64,000 nucleotides of DNA from Lachnospiraceae bacterium (GCA_003862155.1 QOUV01000004.1:101992-165991), one strand, 5' to 3'. Shown: positions 25,233 to 34,842, counted from the first letter of the stretch. Numbers and translations: made by a program. Notes: a model not told the origin generated them from the sequence alone.

Positions 25233-26432
25233 TTATTTTCGTACTGTATTTAACATGAATGTTTCCTGCATTTCACGTGCGAGCCTCAGACCTTCTTTTC
25301 TGCTGTAAAGGGCTACAGCTGGAAGCTCATGACTTAAAAAGAGCTGCATTCCCTCATATAATGAATATGCGCCAGCGCGCTTGAATACAATTGTATCGCC
25401 TGTATTAAGTTCCTGGCTTTTTAAGTCTGCAACCATAATATCGTTTGCCGTGCAAAGGGATCCGCAGATGGTATAGTGGAACTCTCCCTCGGAATCAATG
25501 GAATAAATATTTCCATCCCTGATAAGTTCAAGATATGGTGTGTACATACCTCTTAGCTGACCGTCGTAATTTATCTGGTGAATACCACCGTCGGCAATCG
25601 CATAAGTCCTGCCGCGATTTGTCTTGATGTCACGAATCGTCGTCAGATAATATCCGCAGTCGAATGCCAGGGCTCTGCCCATTTCAATTGAAATTTCCCC
25701 GGAATAGCGCATGTTTTCGAGAAGAGAGGAGAAGTCTCTCAAATATTCCTCCGACGTTGCATCTTCCTTCTGATCAATAAAATATGGAACACCAAATCCG
25801 CTTCCATACTCCAGATGGGAAACTTTCTGGCCTGTTTTTTCTTCCAGGTCAGAGATAAAATCATCCAGCTTTTTAATTTCCCTTTCGTGGATTCGAAGCT
25901 TGTGCTTCTGGGTCCCGGAGAAATAGTGAATTCCATAGAATCTCAAATGACCATACGCATTAATGTTATTTAGTGCATCAATAATCACCTCTTCATCCAT
26001 TCCGAATTGATTTCCGGAAGTCAGACGAAGATAGACATTCAGGCAGATATCGTATTTTCTGGCAGTCCTTTCCAATTCTTCCAACTGCGATATAGATTCT
26101 GCCGTATAGATGGCTTTTTCTCTGCAATGGTCAACGATTTCTTCAACGTCTTCTTCCTTCTTCAAAACACCTGAAATAAGCAATTTCTCCGCTGGAATAC
26201 CAAGTGCCTTTGTGATAAGGAATTCCCCAAATGAGCAGACCTCGATTCTATCGGTAAATTCCAGACTCGCCTCGATCAGAAAAGGATTCGCCTTCATGCA
26301 ATAGTTGATATTGACTTTCTCTGGAAATATTTCTTTAAAAAATGCCACGCGCCTTAATAACGCATCCGAATCAAAGACATAGCACGGGCTCTTATACCGA
26401 CAAAAAGCTTCTGTTAAAAAATTACCGCTCAT
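25233..26432 (-). CDS. Fold-III PLP-dependent amino-acid decarboxylase
   Basis: Alanine-racemase-fold PLP enzyme, 399 residues, related to diaminopimelate and ornithine decarboxylases. The PLP Lys lies in NINYCMKANPF near residue 48. A GIHYFSGTQ motif sits near residue 165 where diaminopimelate decarboxylase has HxGSQ. The C-terminal domain carries ICGSLCTANDI with the expected catalytic Cys and Asp. The GTQ form recalls decarboxylases working on carrier-bound amino acids, such as BtrK on glutamyl-ACP in butirosin synthesis, but I cannot confirm that by alignment. The ATG follows GAGGTGACGGA. Standard dlt operons lack this enzyme. Confidence 0.85.
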   Translation of the reverse strand: MSGNFLTEAFCRYKSPCYVFDSDALLRRVAFFKEIFPEKVNINYCMKANPFLIEASLEFTDRIEVCSFGEFLITKALGIPAEKLLISGVLKKEEDVEEIVDHCREKAIYTAESISQLEELERTARKYDICLNVYLRLTSGNQFGMDEEVIIDALNNINAYGHLRFYGIHYFSGTQKHKLRIHEREIKKLDDFISDLEEKTGQKVSHLEYGSGFGVPYFIDQKEDATSEEYLRDFSSLLENMRYSGEISIEMGRALAFDCGYYLTTIRDIKTNRGRTYAIADGGIHQINYDGQLRGMYTPYLELIRDGNIYSIDSEGEFHYTICGSLCTANDIMVADLKSQELNTGDTIVFKRAGAYSLYEGMQLFLSHELPAVALYSRKEGLRLAREMQETFMLNTVRK

Positions 26433-26455
26433 TCCGTCACCTCAATTTGCTGTGT

Positions 26456-28003
26456 TTATTTTTCCTCGATTACCTCTTCAAGACTTGATAGTGCCTTTCG
26501 ATCAATCTTTCCATTTTTATTCAAGACAAATTCCCTGATATGGAAAAATTTGTTTGGAACCATATAGAGTGGCAGGTTTTCTTTTTCCTTACGGTGTAAG
26601 GTCTTTTTATCGATTTTGCCTTTGTAGTAAAGATAAATTCTATTTTTCTTTGAATCAAAGGCGCAGACACTTCTCTCGACTCCTTCGACGGAATCTGTGT
26701 TTCTCTCGATTTCTTCAAGCTCAATGCGGTGTCCCATATGCTTAATCTGAAAATCCTTTCTGCCGGCAAAGTACATCTCCCCGTCATCGCCGTAAAGAGC
26801 CAGATCTCCGGTCTTATACATTCTTTTTTTGTCCGGACCAAACTCGACGAAATGTTTCTTAGTCTCCTCCGGGTTATTGTAATAGCCCACTGCCAGAGAT
26901 TCGCCCATGACACAGATCTCACCCGGACAGCCTTTTTCATGGATAACATTCCCTTCTGGATCCAGAAGAAACACCTTTCTCCCGGGAAACGCCTTCCCAA
27001 GAGGCAGCTTCTCCTTGTCCGAGAAGCGGCGTGTAATCTCATAATATGTGCAATTGCAGGTTATCTCAGAAGGACCGTAAAGATTTACATATCTCGCATC
27101 TCTTACATTATCCATCCAGATATTCAGCTGCTTTACCGGCATGACTTCACCTGAAAACATCACCCGTCTAAGCTCATTTGGAACCCGATAGGAAAAGCAG
27201 TTGAGACCGGAAATAATGCAAAGCGCTGAAACAGCCCATGTCAGGCTTGTGACATGATTGTCACAGAGATAGTCCATAAGCGTCTTAGGTGTAGAAAAAT
27301 ATTCTCTTGGAATCAGAAGCAGAGCAGCGCCAGTCTGAAATGCTGTGAAAATATCTTTGATCGAGACGTCAAAATCGAATGGTGCCTGTGATGCGATCAC
27401 ATCATCTGACTTAAAATCAAATATTTTTACAAAATGTCCTATAAAGTCGATCACAGATCCATGATTTACCTGTATGCACTTAGGACTTCCCGTGGATCCC
27501 GAAGTAAAGATTCCGTACAGAGGGCTCTCCCTGTCAAGCTTTGAACGGATTTCTGTCAATGCCTCTTCATCGGCCATCTGAGCTGAATCTTCTTTGCTGT
27601 CAGAGACCATAAGATCCAGGTCATACTTCACGCCTTTAAAACCAGCATCATCCAGCTTTTCCTGATATTTGGATTCGCAGATCAGGATTTCAGGTCGTAA
27701 AATGTCGAGAATCTTTTCAATTCTTCCTGCCGGCTGTTCAGGATTGATTACAACATAAAATCCGCCCGCATAAATAATTCCGGTGATCACAGCCAGGAGA
27801 TCAGAACTCTTATCCGCAAGTATGGCAGCTGGAAATCCAACCTTACCATTAGTGGCAGAGGCAATCCGCCTTCCGGCTTTTTTAGATTTTTCGATCAGTT
27901 CTCCCCAGGTATATGTCTTCTCTGGATCTTTCACAGCAATCTTATCCTTATAGATAGTCGCTGTCTCTTCGAGAAAATCCAGTACTGTTTTGCTGTTTGC
28001 CAT
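26456..28003 (-). CDS. Amino-acid adenylating enzyme, DltA-like
   Basis: Adenylates an amino acid and loads it onto the neighbouring carrier protein. Motifs of the ANL family are in order: FTSGSTGSPKCIQVNHGS (phosphate loop), ASQAPFDFDVSIKDIF with the Asp that holds an alpha-amino group, NLYGPSEITCNCTYYEI, YKTGDLALYGDDGEMYFAGR, and a final NKNGKIDRKAL carrying the catalytic Lys. The amino-group Asp argues for an amino acid rather than a fatty acid. The start at 28003 follows GAGAG; an ATG six codons earlier is the alternative. D-alanine is the default guess; the decarboxylase next door raises other options. Confidence 0.87.
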   Translation of the reverse strand: MANSKTVLDFLEETATIYKDKIAVKDPEKTYTWGELIEKSKKAGRRIASATNGKVGFPAAILADKSSDLLAVITGIIYAGGFYVVINPEQPAGRIEKILDILRPEILICESKYQEKLDDAGFKGVKYDLDLMVSDSKEDSAQMADEEALTEIRSKLDRESPLYGIFTSGSTGSPKCIQVNHGSVIDFIGHFVKIFDFKSDDVIASQAPFDFDVSIKDIFTAFQTGAALLLIPREYFSTPKTLMDYLCDNHVTSLTWAVSALCIISGLNCFSYRVPNELRRVMFSGEVMPVKQLNIWMDNVRDARYVNLYGPSEITCNCTYYEITRRFSDKEKLPLGKAFPGRKVFLLDPEGNVIHEKGCPGEICVMGESLAVGYYNNPEETKKHFVEFGPDKKRMYKTGDLALYGDDGEMYFAGRKDFQIKHMGHRIELEEIERNTDSVEGVERSVCAFDSKKNRIYLYYKGKIDKKTLHRKEKENLPLYMVPNKFFHIREFVLNKNGKIDRKALSSLEEVIEEK

Positions 28004-28051
28004 CTTTTCTCTCTTTTTCACTAAAAAATACTACGTTTGAGCTAATCTTTT

Positions 28052-28972
28052 TCAGGTTCTTCTTGACCTACTTGAATGCTTAATATTCGCGATCAATGGA
28101 AATTTGTTTACAAGATACTCACCCAAAAAACGCGTGGCTTTTCTGGCGCCATAGACGTTCAAATGGTCACCCTGGTCTCTGGTATCAGATTTCCAATCCA
28201 TCTTCATATCCCTGTCATATAAGTTCATGTCGATGTATGGGATTTTTTCACGCTTTGCCAATTTTGTCAAATTCTTATGTTTTCTATAGTCGTAGTTTTT
28301 CGGTGAAGGAGCAGAGTACATTATGAATCTGGCACCTTTTGACTCGGAAAGAGCCTTCATTTTTCTTAAATACTCAACATTCAGCTGGCCGATTTTCTTA
28401 TTTTTATAGGGAATATCATCCTTTCCCATATAATTTCCGCCTAAATAGGGCTTTACCCTCTTGTCAATTCTAAAGCCTCTGTAGACCTGTTCATGCTTTT
28501 GAATAAAAGGCGATTTCCAGGAACTGTGATATTTGAGCAGTGGAAAAATATCATAAAGTGTATCGGTGATGACAGCACTTGCGCTCTTAGGATCCGGCTG
28601 CTTCCTATAAAGGCTGTTCGTCTCATAGAGAACCACTACTGGTCTTTGTCTTTTCAGACTGTTTTCAAGGATCTCATAAGACTGGCTTACGGTCGCTGCT
28701 GCCTGTCCAGCGTCATATGCCCGGATTCCATACTTATTTTTTAAAAACCTCGTATCAATTGAAGTATAGCTTTCACTGTCTCCAATAACGAGAAGATCAA
28801 TGGAATTATCCGGTTCTGAGAGAACCTTAGGAATAGTTCCATTTCTCCAATTCGAAAGTTCGAGATCTGTCATCAGCTTCGGCGTCATAATTCTTCCAGG
28901 AATATAGAACAGCAGAAATAGTATCAGCAGAAATACTGCTGCCTGTTTAATTTTATTTTTTGAATTATCCAT
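28052..28972 (-). CDS. SGNH-type membrane-anchored protein, DltD-like position
   Basis: One N-terminal membrane anchor (AAVFLLILFLLFYIPGRI), then an extracytoplasmic SGNH/AlgX-like fold. The catalytic Ser block is seen as LLVIGDSESYTSIDT near residue 65, an Asn block as YETNSLYRK, and the terminal Asp-His as DQGDHLNVYGARKATRF. In polymer O-acylation systems such proteins (DltD, AlgX, PatB-like) work with an MBOAT partner outside the membrane. It follows the MBOAT gene by 12 bases. ATG at 28972 was chosen; a GTG two codons earlier is also possible. DltD itself is not clearly matched by sequence. Confidence 0.83.
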   Translation of the reverse strand: MDNSKNKIKQAAVFLLILFLLFYIPGRIMTPKLMTDLELSNWRNGTIPKVLSEPDNSIDLLVIGDSESYTSIDTRFLKNKYGIRAYDAGQAAATVSQSYEILENSLKRQRPVVVLYETNSLYRKQPDPKSASAVITDTLYDIFPLLKYHSSWKSPFIQKHEQVYRGFRIDKRVKPYLGGNYMGKDDIPYKNKKIGQLNVEYLRKMKALSESKGARFIMYSAPSPKNYDYRKHKNLTKLAKREKIPYIDMNLYDRDMKMDWKSDTRDQGDHLNVYGARKATRFLGEYLVNKFPLIANIKHSSRSRRT

Positions 28973-28984
28973 ATTCACACCCGT

Positions 28985-30547
28985 TTAAAATCCGGCATAG
29001 ATCAGATCTGCCGGTGTATATCCGACTCCATAGGCACCAAAGATCACTATGGAGAATATCATCACATAGTAAAGTCCCCAGCGTTTGACTCTTGAAAGCT
29101 CATGTATTCTGCTTAAATACATTGGATCCTTTTCTAATTTATAATCCACGATGAAAACAATTATACTACCAGCAATAGCGACTATAACGTCTCCTATGTC
29201 CAATCCCAGAACTTTTGTATTAAGAGTATAATTTATGCTGTTTCCAGGGAAAATAAAGAGTGATGCCATCATGTGGAGAAACTGTCCAAAGGTATTCGCC
29301 CTGAAAAGCATCTCTCCAAAAATGATGATGATCCAGGTTCTCACCATTCTTATGATTCCCAGGGGCTTACCATCCTCCGACAGGTGAAGTCCCCTGTGTA
29401 TTCTCTCACCTGCAGGTTTTAGTACCACCTCAAGCAGAAGTATAATGAAATAATAAATTCCGTAAATAATATATGGCCATTTTGGCCCGTGCCAGAGACC
29501 ATTTAAAATCCAGACCGGAAGCAGTGCAATTGCTGATGTCACAACATTTGTCAAATATTTTCCACAGTGTTTTCTCCCGAATCGTCCCCATTTTTTCATG
29601 AGTCCTGATGTAGATACTGGATAGAAAATATAGTTCTTAAACCATGTTCCCAGGGTAATATGCCATCTCCTCCAGAATTCGGCCGCGCTCTTCGCAAAAA
29701 ACGGCTGTCTGAAATTCTCCGGGAGTGTGATGCCAAATATCTTCGCCGATCCTATGACAATATCTATCGTTCCGGCAAACTCCATATAAAGCTGAACTGT
29801 AGTGACAACCGCTGTCAAAAGTATCATCACACCGTCTAATTGCAGATTCGGTGCATAGAGGCGGTTCACAACTACATTAAGTCTGTCGGAGATGATCATC
29901 CGCTTGAAGAGTCCTATTACAATTCGGATGGAGCCATCAGATATTGTATCCAATGTGATCGGATTTCCTTCGAATAGTGAATCTTTGACATCTCCCCATC
30001 TGGCTATCGGTCCCTCCATCAGCGTCGGGAAGAACATCAGAAACAGCAGTACTTTCAGAGGATTTTTCTCCGCTTTCTCCCTTTTCCAATAGATATCCAG
30101 AAGATAGCTTATCGCCTGCAAAGTATAGAATGAGATTCCAATTGGAACTACGAGGCTTTTCAGCCTTTGTGAAATAATCAGCGAATTCGTCCCAACAGCT
30201 TTCATAATCTCTGTCACTATGAAATTCGTATATTTAAGTCCTATAAGAATCGCAAGCAGGGAAATCACCGGAATAAGCATCGCTGCCTTAGCCCGCTTTT
30301 TTACCTTCTTTTTTTCATCGCCCTTCAAACCTTTTTCCTGTGAGACGATTTTATCAATAAATATTCCGCCCAGCCAGGCGATTCCCCCGGCCAGTAACGT
30401 CCAACTGATAAATACCCTGCTAAACGAATATGCGAAGATCAGGCTTCCCAAAAGCAATGTCACATATCTGTATCTCTTCGGTGTAATCGAATACACGACT
30501 GCCACCAGAATCAAAAATATAAAGTATACATTTGTATTGTAGGCCAT
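28985..30547 (-). CDS. MBOAT-family O-acyltransferase (DltB/AlgI-like)
   Basis: A polytopic membrane acyltransferase, 520 residues with about 11-12 hydrophobic segments. The MBOAT signature appears as SAAEFWRRWHITLGTWFKNY with the putative active His later in LNGLWHGPKWPY. It would take an activated acyl or aminoacyl group from the carrier protein in the cytoplasm and pass it across the membrane to a surface polymer. It is the first gene of the six-gene cassette, behind AAGGAAATAGAGA and a promoter at 30622-30650. The N-terminus is a normal uncleaved signal. Confidence 0.9.
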   Translation of the reverse strand: MAYNTNVYFIFLILVAVVYSITPKRYRYVTLLLGSLIFAYSFSRVFISWTLLAGGIAWLGGIFIDKIVSQEKGLKGDEKKKVKKRAKAAMLIPVISLLAILIGLKYTNFIVTEIMKAVGTNSLIISQRLKSLVVPIGISFYTLQAISYLLDIYWKREKAEKNPLKVLLFLMFFPTLMEGPIARWGDVKDSLFEGNPITLDTISDGSIRIVIGLFKRMIISDRLNVVVNRLYAPNLQLDGVMILLTAVVTTVQLYMEFAGTIDIVIGSAKIFGITLPENFRQPFFAKSAAEFWRRWHITLGTWFKNYIFYPVSTSGLMKKWGRFGRKHCGKYLTNVVTSAIALLPVWILNGLWHGPKWPYIIYGIYYFIILLLEVVLKPAGERIHRGLHLSEDGKPLGIIRMVRTWIIIIFGEMLFRANTFGQFLHMMASLFIFPGNSINYTLNTKVLGLDIGDVIVAIAGSIIVFIVDYKLEKDPMYLSRIHELSRVKRWGLYYVMIFSIVIFGAYGVGYTPADLIYAGF

Positions 30548-30621
30548 TCTCTATTTCCTTATTTCTCAATTCAACATCATAGTTCTACGGCTTCCCCACA
30601 TCATTCAAAATTTATTAACCC

Positions 30622-30650
30622 ATAACAATTTATTATATAAAATTTTTCAA
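30622..30650 (-). promoter_or_regulatory. Promoter of the dlt-like cassette
   Basis: On the minus strand: -35 TTGAAA (30645-30650), a 17-base spacer, and -10 TGTTAT (30622-30627), about 75 bases before the MBOAT start. Confidence 0.55.
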
Positions 30651-30698
30651 GAATTTGCAGTATTTTTTTTCAGACATTTTCTTTGTTATAAATAAAAA

Positions 30699-30778
30699 TG
30701 AGCCACTGACTCTACATCAGGCAAAATAACATTTAAAAAAATATTGATATTTTACTAAAAGATAGAATCGATGGCTCA
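30699..30778. terminator. Long palindrome downstream of the PAP2 gene
   Basis: TGAGCCA (30699-30705) pairs with TGGCTCA (30772-30778), extended by a near-match of GAGTC with GATTC. The loop contains a second hairpin built from AAATAT and ATATTT. Runs of A/T flank both sides. It probably ends the PAP2 transcript on the minus strand. It could instead be a small repeat element, as only one copy is in the window. Confidence 0.5.
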
Positions 30779-30794
30779 CATCAGAAAATATCTG

Positions 30795-31331
30795 TTATTT
30801 ATTTTTTTTGATATACAGCCGCTGTGGGAACTTCTTTTTCACAAAATAGTTCATCAAAAGCGCCATAACTATTCCGATCATCGTTCCGACCATTACATCT
30901 GTTGGGAAATGAACGAACAGGTACAGTCTCGAAAGTGCGATCAGTGACGCAAGGACAATTGCAGCTGTTCCCCATTTTTTGTTGTAGCAGAATATGCTCA
31001 CGGCCACTGAAAATCCTGCAGCTGAGTGTCCGGAAGGGAAGGAGTAGTCCTTTGGAATCTTTACTATCATCTTTACTGTCGGATCAATCCATATCGGCCT
31101 GCTGCGCCGTACCGTGTTTTTTAGGATCAGCACCAGAAGCGCTTCCGCAGCCAGCGCGAGCATACATGTCAGACCGACTCTCTTATCTTTCACAAATATG
31201 ATTATCGCAATCGTAAGCAAGATCCAGAAGATTCCGCCACTGCCTAACATCGTGATAAATTTTTCGATCGGGTCCAGCACAGGGTGGTGCAGGCTCTGAA
31301 ACCAATAGAGTATATTAAATTCCCATTGCAT
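30795..31331 (-). CDS. PAP2-family phosphatase (undecaprenyl pyrophosphatase-like)
   Basis: Membrane phosphatase of 178 residues, likely recycling undecaprenyl pyrophosphate to the carrier lipid used in wall synthesis. The three PAP2 motifs are complete: KNTVRRSRP (KX6RP), FPSGH (PSGH), and SRLYLFVHFPTD (SRX5HX3D). Five or six transmembrane segments are visible, and the tail is basic. It has its own promoter and is transcribed away from the trp operon. BcrC-like function is inferred from family and size; lipid phosphatase activity on other substrates is possible. Confidence 0.88.
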   Translation of the reverse strand: MQWEFNILYWFQSLHHPVLDPIEKFITMLGSGGIFWILLTIAIIIFVKDKRVGLTCMLALAAEALLVLILKNTVRRSRPIWIDPTVKMIVKIPKDYSFPSGHSAAGFSVAVSIFCYNKKWGTAAIVLASLIALSRLYLFVHFPTDVMVGTMIGIVMALLMNYFVKKKFPQRLYIKKNK

Positions 31332-31358
31332 AGCATTTACCTCACATAAGATTATAGT

Positions 31359-31387
31359 ATTCTACTATGACAATGGGAATTTTTCAA
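31359..31387 (-). promoter_or_regulatory. Promoter of the PAP2 gene
   Basis: On the minus strand: -35 TTGAAA (31382-31387), a 17-base spacer and -10 TAGAAT (31359-31364), with the start codon about 28 bases downstream. Confidence 0.6.
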
Positions 31388-31442
31388 GAAAAACTTAACA
31401 TTGATCTTACTTTATATTTACAATAAAAAATCTTTAAAGAAT

Positions 31443-32225
31443 TTACGCTGAATGCACTGCATCTGCCATTTCTTTGACAAATTCTCTGACCTTCGGTACG
31501 CAGTCATTGCCATACTTTGTGATGATTTTAATGATAGCGGATCCAACGATAGCTCCGTCCGACTTCTTTGCCATGTCGGCAGCGGTCTGTGGGTTTGAAA
31601 TTCCGAATCCGACGGCACATGGGATGTCTTTTGCTTCCTTTACGAGTTTTACCATCGCTCCAATATCCGTCGTAATCTTTGATCGGGTACCAGTCACTCC
31701 AAGAGAAGATACACAGTAGACAAAGCCATCTGCGTCTTTTGCGATCGTACGGATTCTGTCATGAGAGGTCGGTGCGATAAGGGAAATCAGGTCGATCCCG
31801 TATTTTCTCGTATAAGTTGAAAATTCCTCTTTTTCCTCGAATGGAACATCTGGAAGGATAAGTCCCTGCATTCCGATTTCCTTAGAAATTTTTACAAATT
31901 TTTCTGTGCCGTAGTGGAAGACCACATTGGCATACGTCATAAAAACCATCGGAATGTCGCAGTTCTTTCGGATTCTTTTTACCATCTCAAAAATCTTATC
32001 GGTTGTGACGCCGCCTTCGAGTGCCTTTGTGTTTGCTTCCTGAATTACCGGGCCTTCAGCCGTTGGGTCTGAAAATGGAATTCCCAGCTCGATAAGGTCC
32101 GCGCCTGCATCCGCCATTGCGTATACCAGCTGCTCTGTTATGTCTAGTGAAGGATAGCCACTTGTGATAAAAGGTATGAAGGCCTTTCCATTTTTATTTT
32201 TAAATGCGTCTGTTACACCTGCCAT
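31443..32225 (-). CDS. trpA: Tryptophan synthase alpha subunit
   Basis: Cleaves indole-3-glycerol phosphate to indole, which passes to TrpB. The active-site Glu is in LIELGIPFSDPTAEGP and the catalytic Asp in the FVTYANVVF-type strand (FMTYANVVFHYG). The phosphate-binding GFGISNPQTA and the closing VGSAIIKII are present. Length 260 is normal. The ATG follows AGGAGG. It is the last gene of the trpEGDCFBA operon; no strong terminator is visible downstream. Confidence 0.96.
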   Translation of the reverse strand: MAGVTDAFKNKNGKAFIPFITSGYPSLDITEQLVYAMADAGADLIELGIPFSDPTAEGPVIQEANTKALEGGVTTDKIFEMVKRIRKNCDIPMVFMTYANVVFHYGTEKFVKISKEIGMQGLILPDVPFEEKEEFSTYTRKYGIDLISLIAPTSHDRIRTIAKDADGFVYCVSSLGVTGTRSKITTDIGAMVKLVKEAKDIPCAVGFGISNPQTAADMAKKSDGAIVGSAIIKIITKYGNDCVPKVREFVKEMADAVHSA

Positions 32226-32240
32226 ATAATGCCTCCTGCC

Positions 32241-33425
32241 TCAATCGTATAACTTCTCGCCACGGTATCTGGCGATTGCTGCCACATCTTTGTCGCCACG
32301 ACCTGACAGTGTTACGACTATGATCTTGTCTTTACTCATCTTCGGTGCGATCTTCATTGCGTATGCCACTGCGTGTGCGCTCTCTATTGCCGGGATAACT
32401 CCTTCTACCTTAGACAGATACTCAAAGGCATCGACTGCTTCGTCATCGGTTATCGCAACATAATCGGCTCTTCCTATATCGTGAAGATATGCGTGTTCCG
32501 GACCGATGCCCGGATAGTCAAGTCCCGCGGAAATCGAGTAAACCGGTGCAATCTGGCCATATTTATCCTGGCAGAAGTACGACTTCATTCCATGAAAAAT
32601 TCCGAGAGACCCTGTATTTATAGTGGCCGCAGTCTTTTCAGTATCAATCCCCCGGCCTGCTGCCTCACATCCGATAAGCTTGACATTTTTATCATCTATA
32701 AAATGATAAAATGACCCGATAGCATTCGATCCTCCTCCGACGCACGCTATTACAGCATCTGGAAGCCTGCCTTCTTTTTCCATTATCTGCTGTTTTATTT
32801 CCCGGGATATTACTGCCTGAAAATCCCTTACTATAGTTGGAAACGGGTGAGGTCCCATACAGCTTCCGATAACATAGTGTGTATCGGAAATTCTGTTAGT
32901 CCATTCTCTCATTGCTTCAGACACCGCATCCTTCAAGGTTCCTGTGCCACTCTCAACCTGATGGACCTTTGCTCCGAGAAGCTTCATACGATAAACATTC
33001 AGCGCCTGTCGTTCCGTATCAACCTTTCCCATAAAAATTTCGCACTCGAGCCCAAGATAAGCGGCAACTGTTGCAGTCGCGACACCGTGCTGTCCAGCGC
33101 CTGTCTCTGCTATGACACGAGTCTTTCCCATTTTTTTTGCAAGAAGGCACTGGCCCAGGGCATTATTAATCTTGTGCGCGCCCGTGTGGTTCAGATCCTC
33201 ACGCTTCAGGTAGATCTTTGCACCACCGAGATCTTCAGTCATATTTTTCGCATAATATAGAAGAGAAGGGCGGTTTGCATAATCGTTGTACAGGTCTGTA
33301 AGCTCCCTGTTGAATTCAGGATCATCTTTGTAGTGCCTGTACGCCTCGTCAAGTTCTATAACAGCATTCATCAGCGTCTCCGGTATATACTGTCCGCCGT
33401 GAATTCCGAATCTTCCTTTTGACAT
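32241..33425 (-). CDS. trpB: Tryptophan synthase beta subunit
   Basis: PLP enzyme that joins indole and serine into tryptophan. The PLP Lys is in [14 protein letters not shown], and the [10 protein letters not shown] phosphate loop and the [16 protein letters not shown] loop are intact. At 394 residues this is the TrpB1 form that pairs with TrpA. The ATG follows GGAAAGGAATAAC. It starts three bases after trpF ends. Confidence 0.97.
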   Translation of the reverse strand: MSKGRFGIHGGQYIPETLMNAVIELDEAYRHYKDDPEFNRELTDLYNDYANRPSLLYYAKNMTEDLGGAKIYLKREDLNHTGAHKINNALGQCLLAKKMGKTRVIAETGAGQHGVATATVAAYLGLECEIFMGKVDTERQALNVYRMKLLGAKVHQVESGTGTLKDAVSEAMREWTNRISDTHYVIGSCMGPHPFPTIVRDFQAVISREIKQQIMEKEGRLPDAVIACVGGGSNAIGSFYHFIDDKNVKLIGCEAAGRGIDTEKTAATINTGSLGIFHGMKSYFCQDKYGQIAPVYSISAGLDYPGIGPEHAYLHDIGRADYVAITDDEAVDAFEYLSKVEGVIPAIESAHAVAYAMKIAPKMSKDKIIVVTLSGRGDKDVAAIARYRGEKLYD

Positions 33426-33428
33426 ATG

Positions 33429-34049
33429 TTATTCCTTTCCATCTTGAAAATTTCTTGTGATTTCTATTACCTGCCTGATCTTTTTTTCATCCTTAAAGCC
33501 ATTTGTCTCGACTCCACTTGAAATATCAACTGCCCAGGGGTGGACAGACTCAAGTGCATCGTCTAAATTTTCGACCGAAAGGCCTCCAGCCAAGAACCAG
33601 GGCTTATCAGGCTTTTTTTTGATAAGTGACCAGTCGAATGTCTTTCCACCGCCTTTCCCCTGATCGAGAAGAAGATAATCGGCAGGAGAGCAGCAGGCTT
33701 TTTCAATGTCAGCTTCCGATCTTATCTCAAAGGCTTTGATGACAGTCTTTCTGGTCTCTGTCTGTACCTGTCTGATGTAATCGTTCGATTCACTTCCGTG
33801 GAGCTGTGCTATATCGATTGTCCCATCTTTTAAAAGCGAAATGACATTTTCTATTGGTTGATTTACAAATACTCCAACTTTTTTGATATCAGAAGACACC
33901 TTTGCGCTGAGATTTTTAGCCTCTTCTCTTGTGACACTACGGTGGCTTTTTGGAAAATCTATTATAAATCCTGCAAAATCCGGTTTGTATCGGTTTACAA
34001 TATCTATATCTTTATCCCGCTTCAGTCCACATATTTTTATATGTGTCAT
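33429..34049 (-). CDS. trpF: Phosphoribosylanthranilate isomerase
   Basis: Carries out the Amadori rearrangement in tryptophan synthesis. The TIM barrel starts KICGLKRDKDIDIVN with the catalytic Cys; the general acid Asp is in LLLDQGKGGGKTFDW, and the phosphate site is in WFLAGGLSVENL. Length 206 is normal for the stand-alone enzyme. It overlaps trpC by four bases (ATGA). Confidence 0.95.
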   Translation of the reverse strand: MTHIKICGLKRDKDIDIVNRYKPDFAGFIIDFPKSHRSVTREEAKNLSAKVSSDIKKVGVFVNQPIENVISLLKDGTIDIAQLHGSESNDYIRQVQTETRKTVIKAFEIRSEADIEKACCSPADYLLLDQGKGGGKTFDWSLIKKKPDKPWFLAGGLSVENLDDALESVHPWAVDISSGVETNGFKDEKKIRQVIEITRNFQDGKE

Positions 34050-34837
34050 CTTAATTCGCCTTTCATTTCTTCAAGCTTCTTTTTCTTATCAGCTGCGCGC
34101 ATCAGTGTCTCTCCAATAAGTACCGCGTCTGCCCCGATCTTTGCGACATTTGCTACATCAACAGCCGTCTTCATTCCGCTCTCAGAGACAAAGACTGTTT
34201 CAGGTGGGACCATATCTACAAGCCTTTTTGTATTCTCGAGGTCTACAGTAAAGTCCTTCAGATTTCGATTGTTTACACCGATAATTTTTGCCCCACATTC
34301 TATAGCAGTACGGATTTCTTCCTCATTATGAGCTTCAACAAGCGCATCCATTCCAAGTTCCTCGGCTCTGGCTTTAAAACGCTTTATTTCATCTTCAGTC
34401 AGGATTGCACAGATAAGCAAAACTGCTGATGCTCCAAGAACTCTGGCCTGATCCACCATATACTCATCTACAGTAAAATCTTTTCTAAGAACTGGGATAT
34501 TTACCTTTTCCGTTATTTCCTTTAGGTATTGGTCCATTCCTAAAAACCAGTAAGGTTCTGTAAGACACGAAATCGCATCAGCGCCGGCTGCTTCATAATC
34601 TCTCGCGATCTGAAGATATGGGAATTCAGGAGCTATAAGACCTTTAGATGGGGAAGCCTTTTTGACTTCACAGATAAAAGATATCCCTGGCTTATTAAGA
34701 GCCTTAAAAAATGATGGACCTTTCTTTTTTCTTGCTTCCATATCGGCAGCTTTATGCATTTTTTCAGGAGAAATCTGTTTCTTCTGCTCATTTATACGTT
34801 CCCTTGTTTTCTGAGCTATCTCATCCAGAATATTCAT
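34046..34837 (-). CDS. trpC: Indole-3-glycerol phosphate synthase
   Basis: Closes the indole ring from the TrpF product. Conserved residues: FICEVKKASPSKGLI with the catalytic Lys, PVLRKDFTVDEYMV, ALVEAHNEEEI, and GVNNRNLKDFTVDL. The SESGM phosphate loop and the LIGETLMRA end are present. ATG at 34837 was chosen because AGGTGA lies six bases upstream; a GTG three codons earlier overlaps the trpD stop in GTGA and is possible. Confidence 0.95.
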   Translation of the reverse strand: MNILDEIAQKTRERINEQKKQISPEKMHKAADMEARKKKGPSFFKALNKPGISFICEVKKASPSKGLIAPEFPYLQIARDYEAAGADAISCLTEPYWFLGMDQYLKEITEKVNIPVLRKDFTVDEYMVDQARVLGASAVLLICAILTEDEIKRFKARAEELGMDALVEAHNEEEIRTAIECGAKIIGVNNRNLKDFTVDLENTKRLVDMVPPETVFVSESGMKTAVDVANVAKIGADAVLIGETLMRAADKKKKLEEMKGELR

Positions 34838-34842
34838 TGGCT

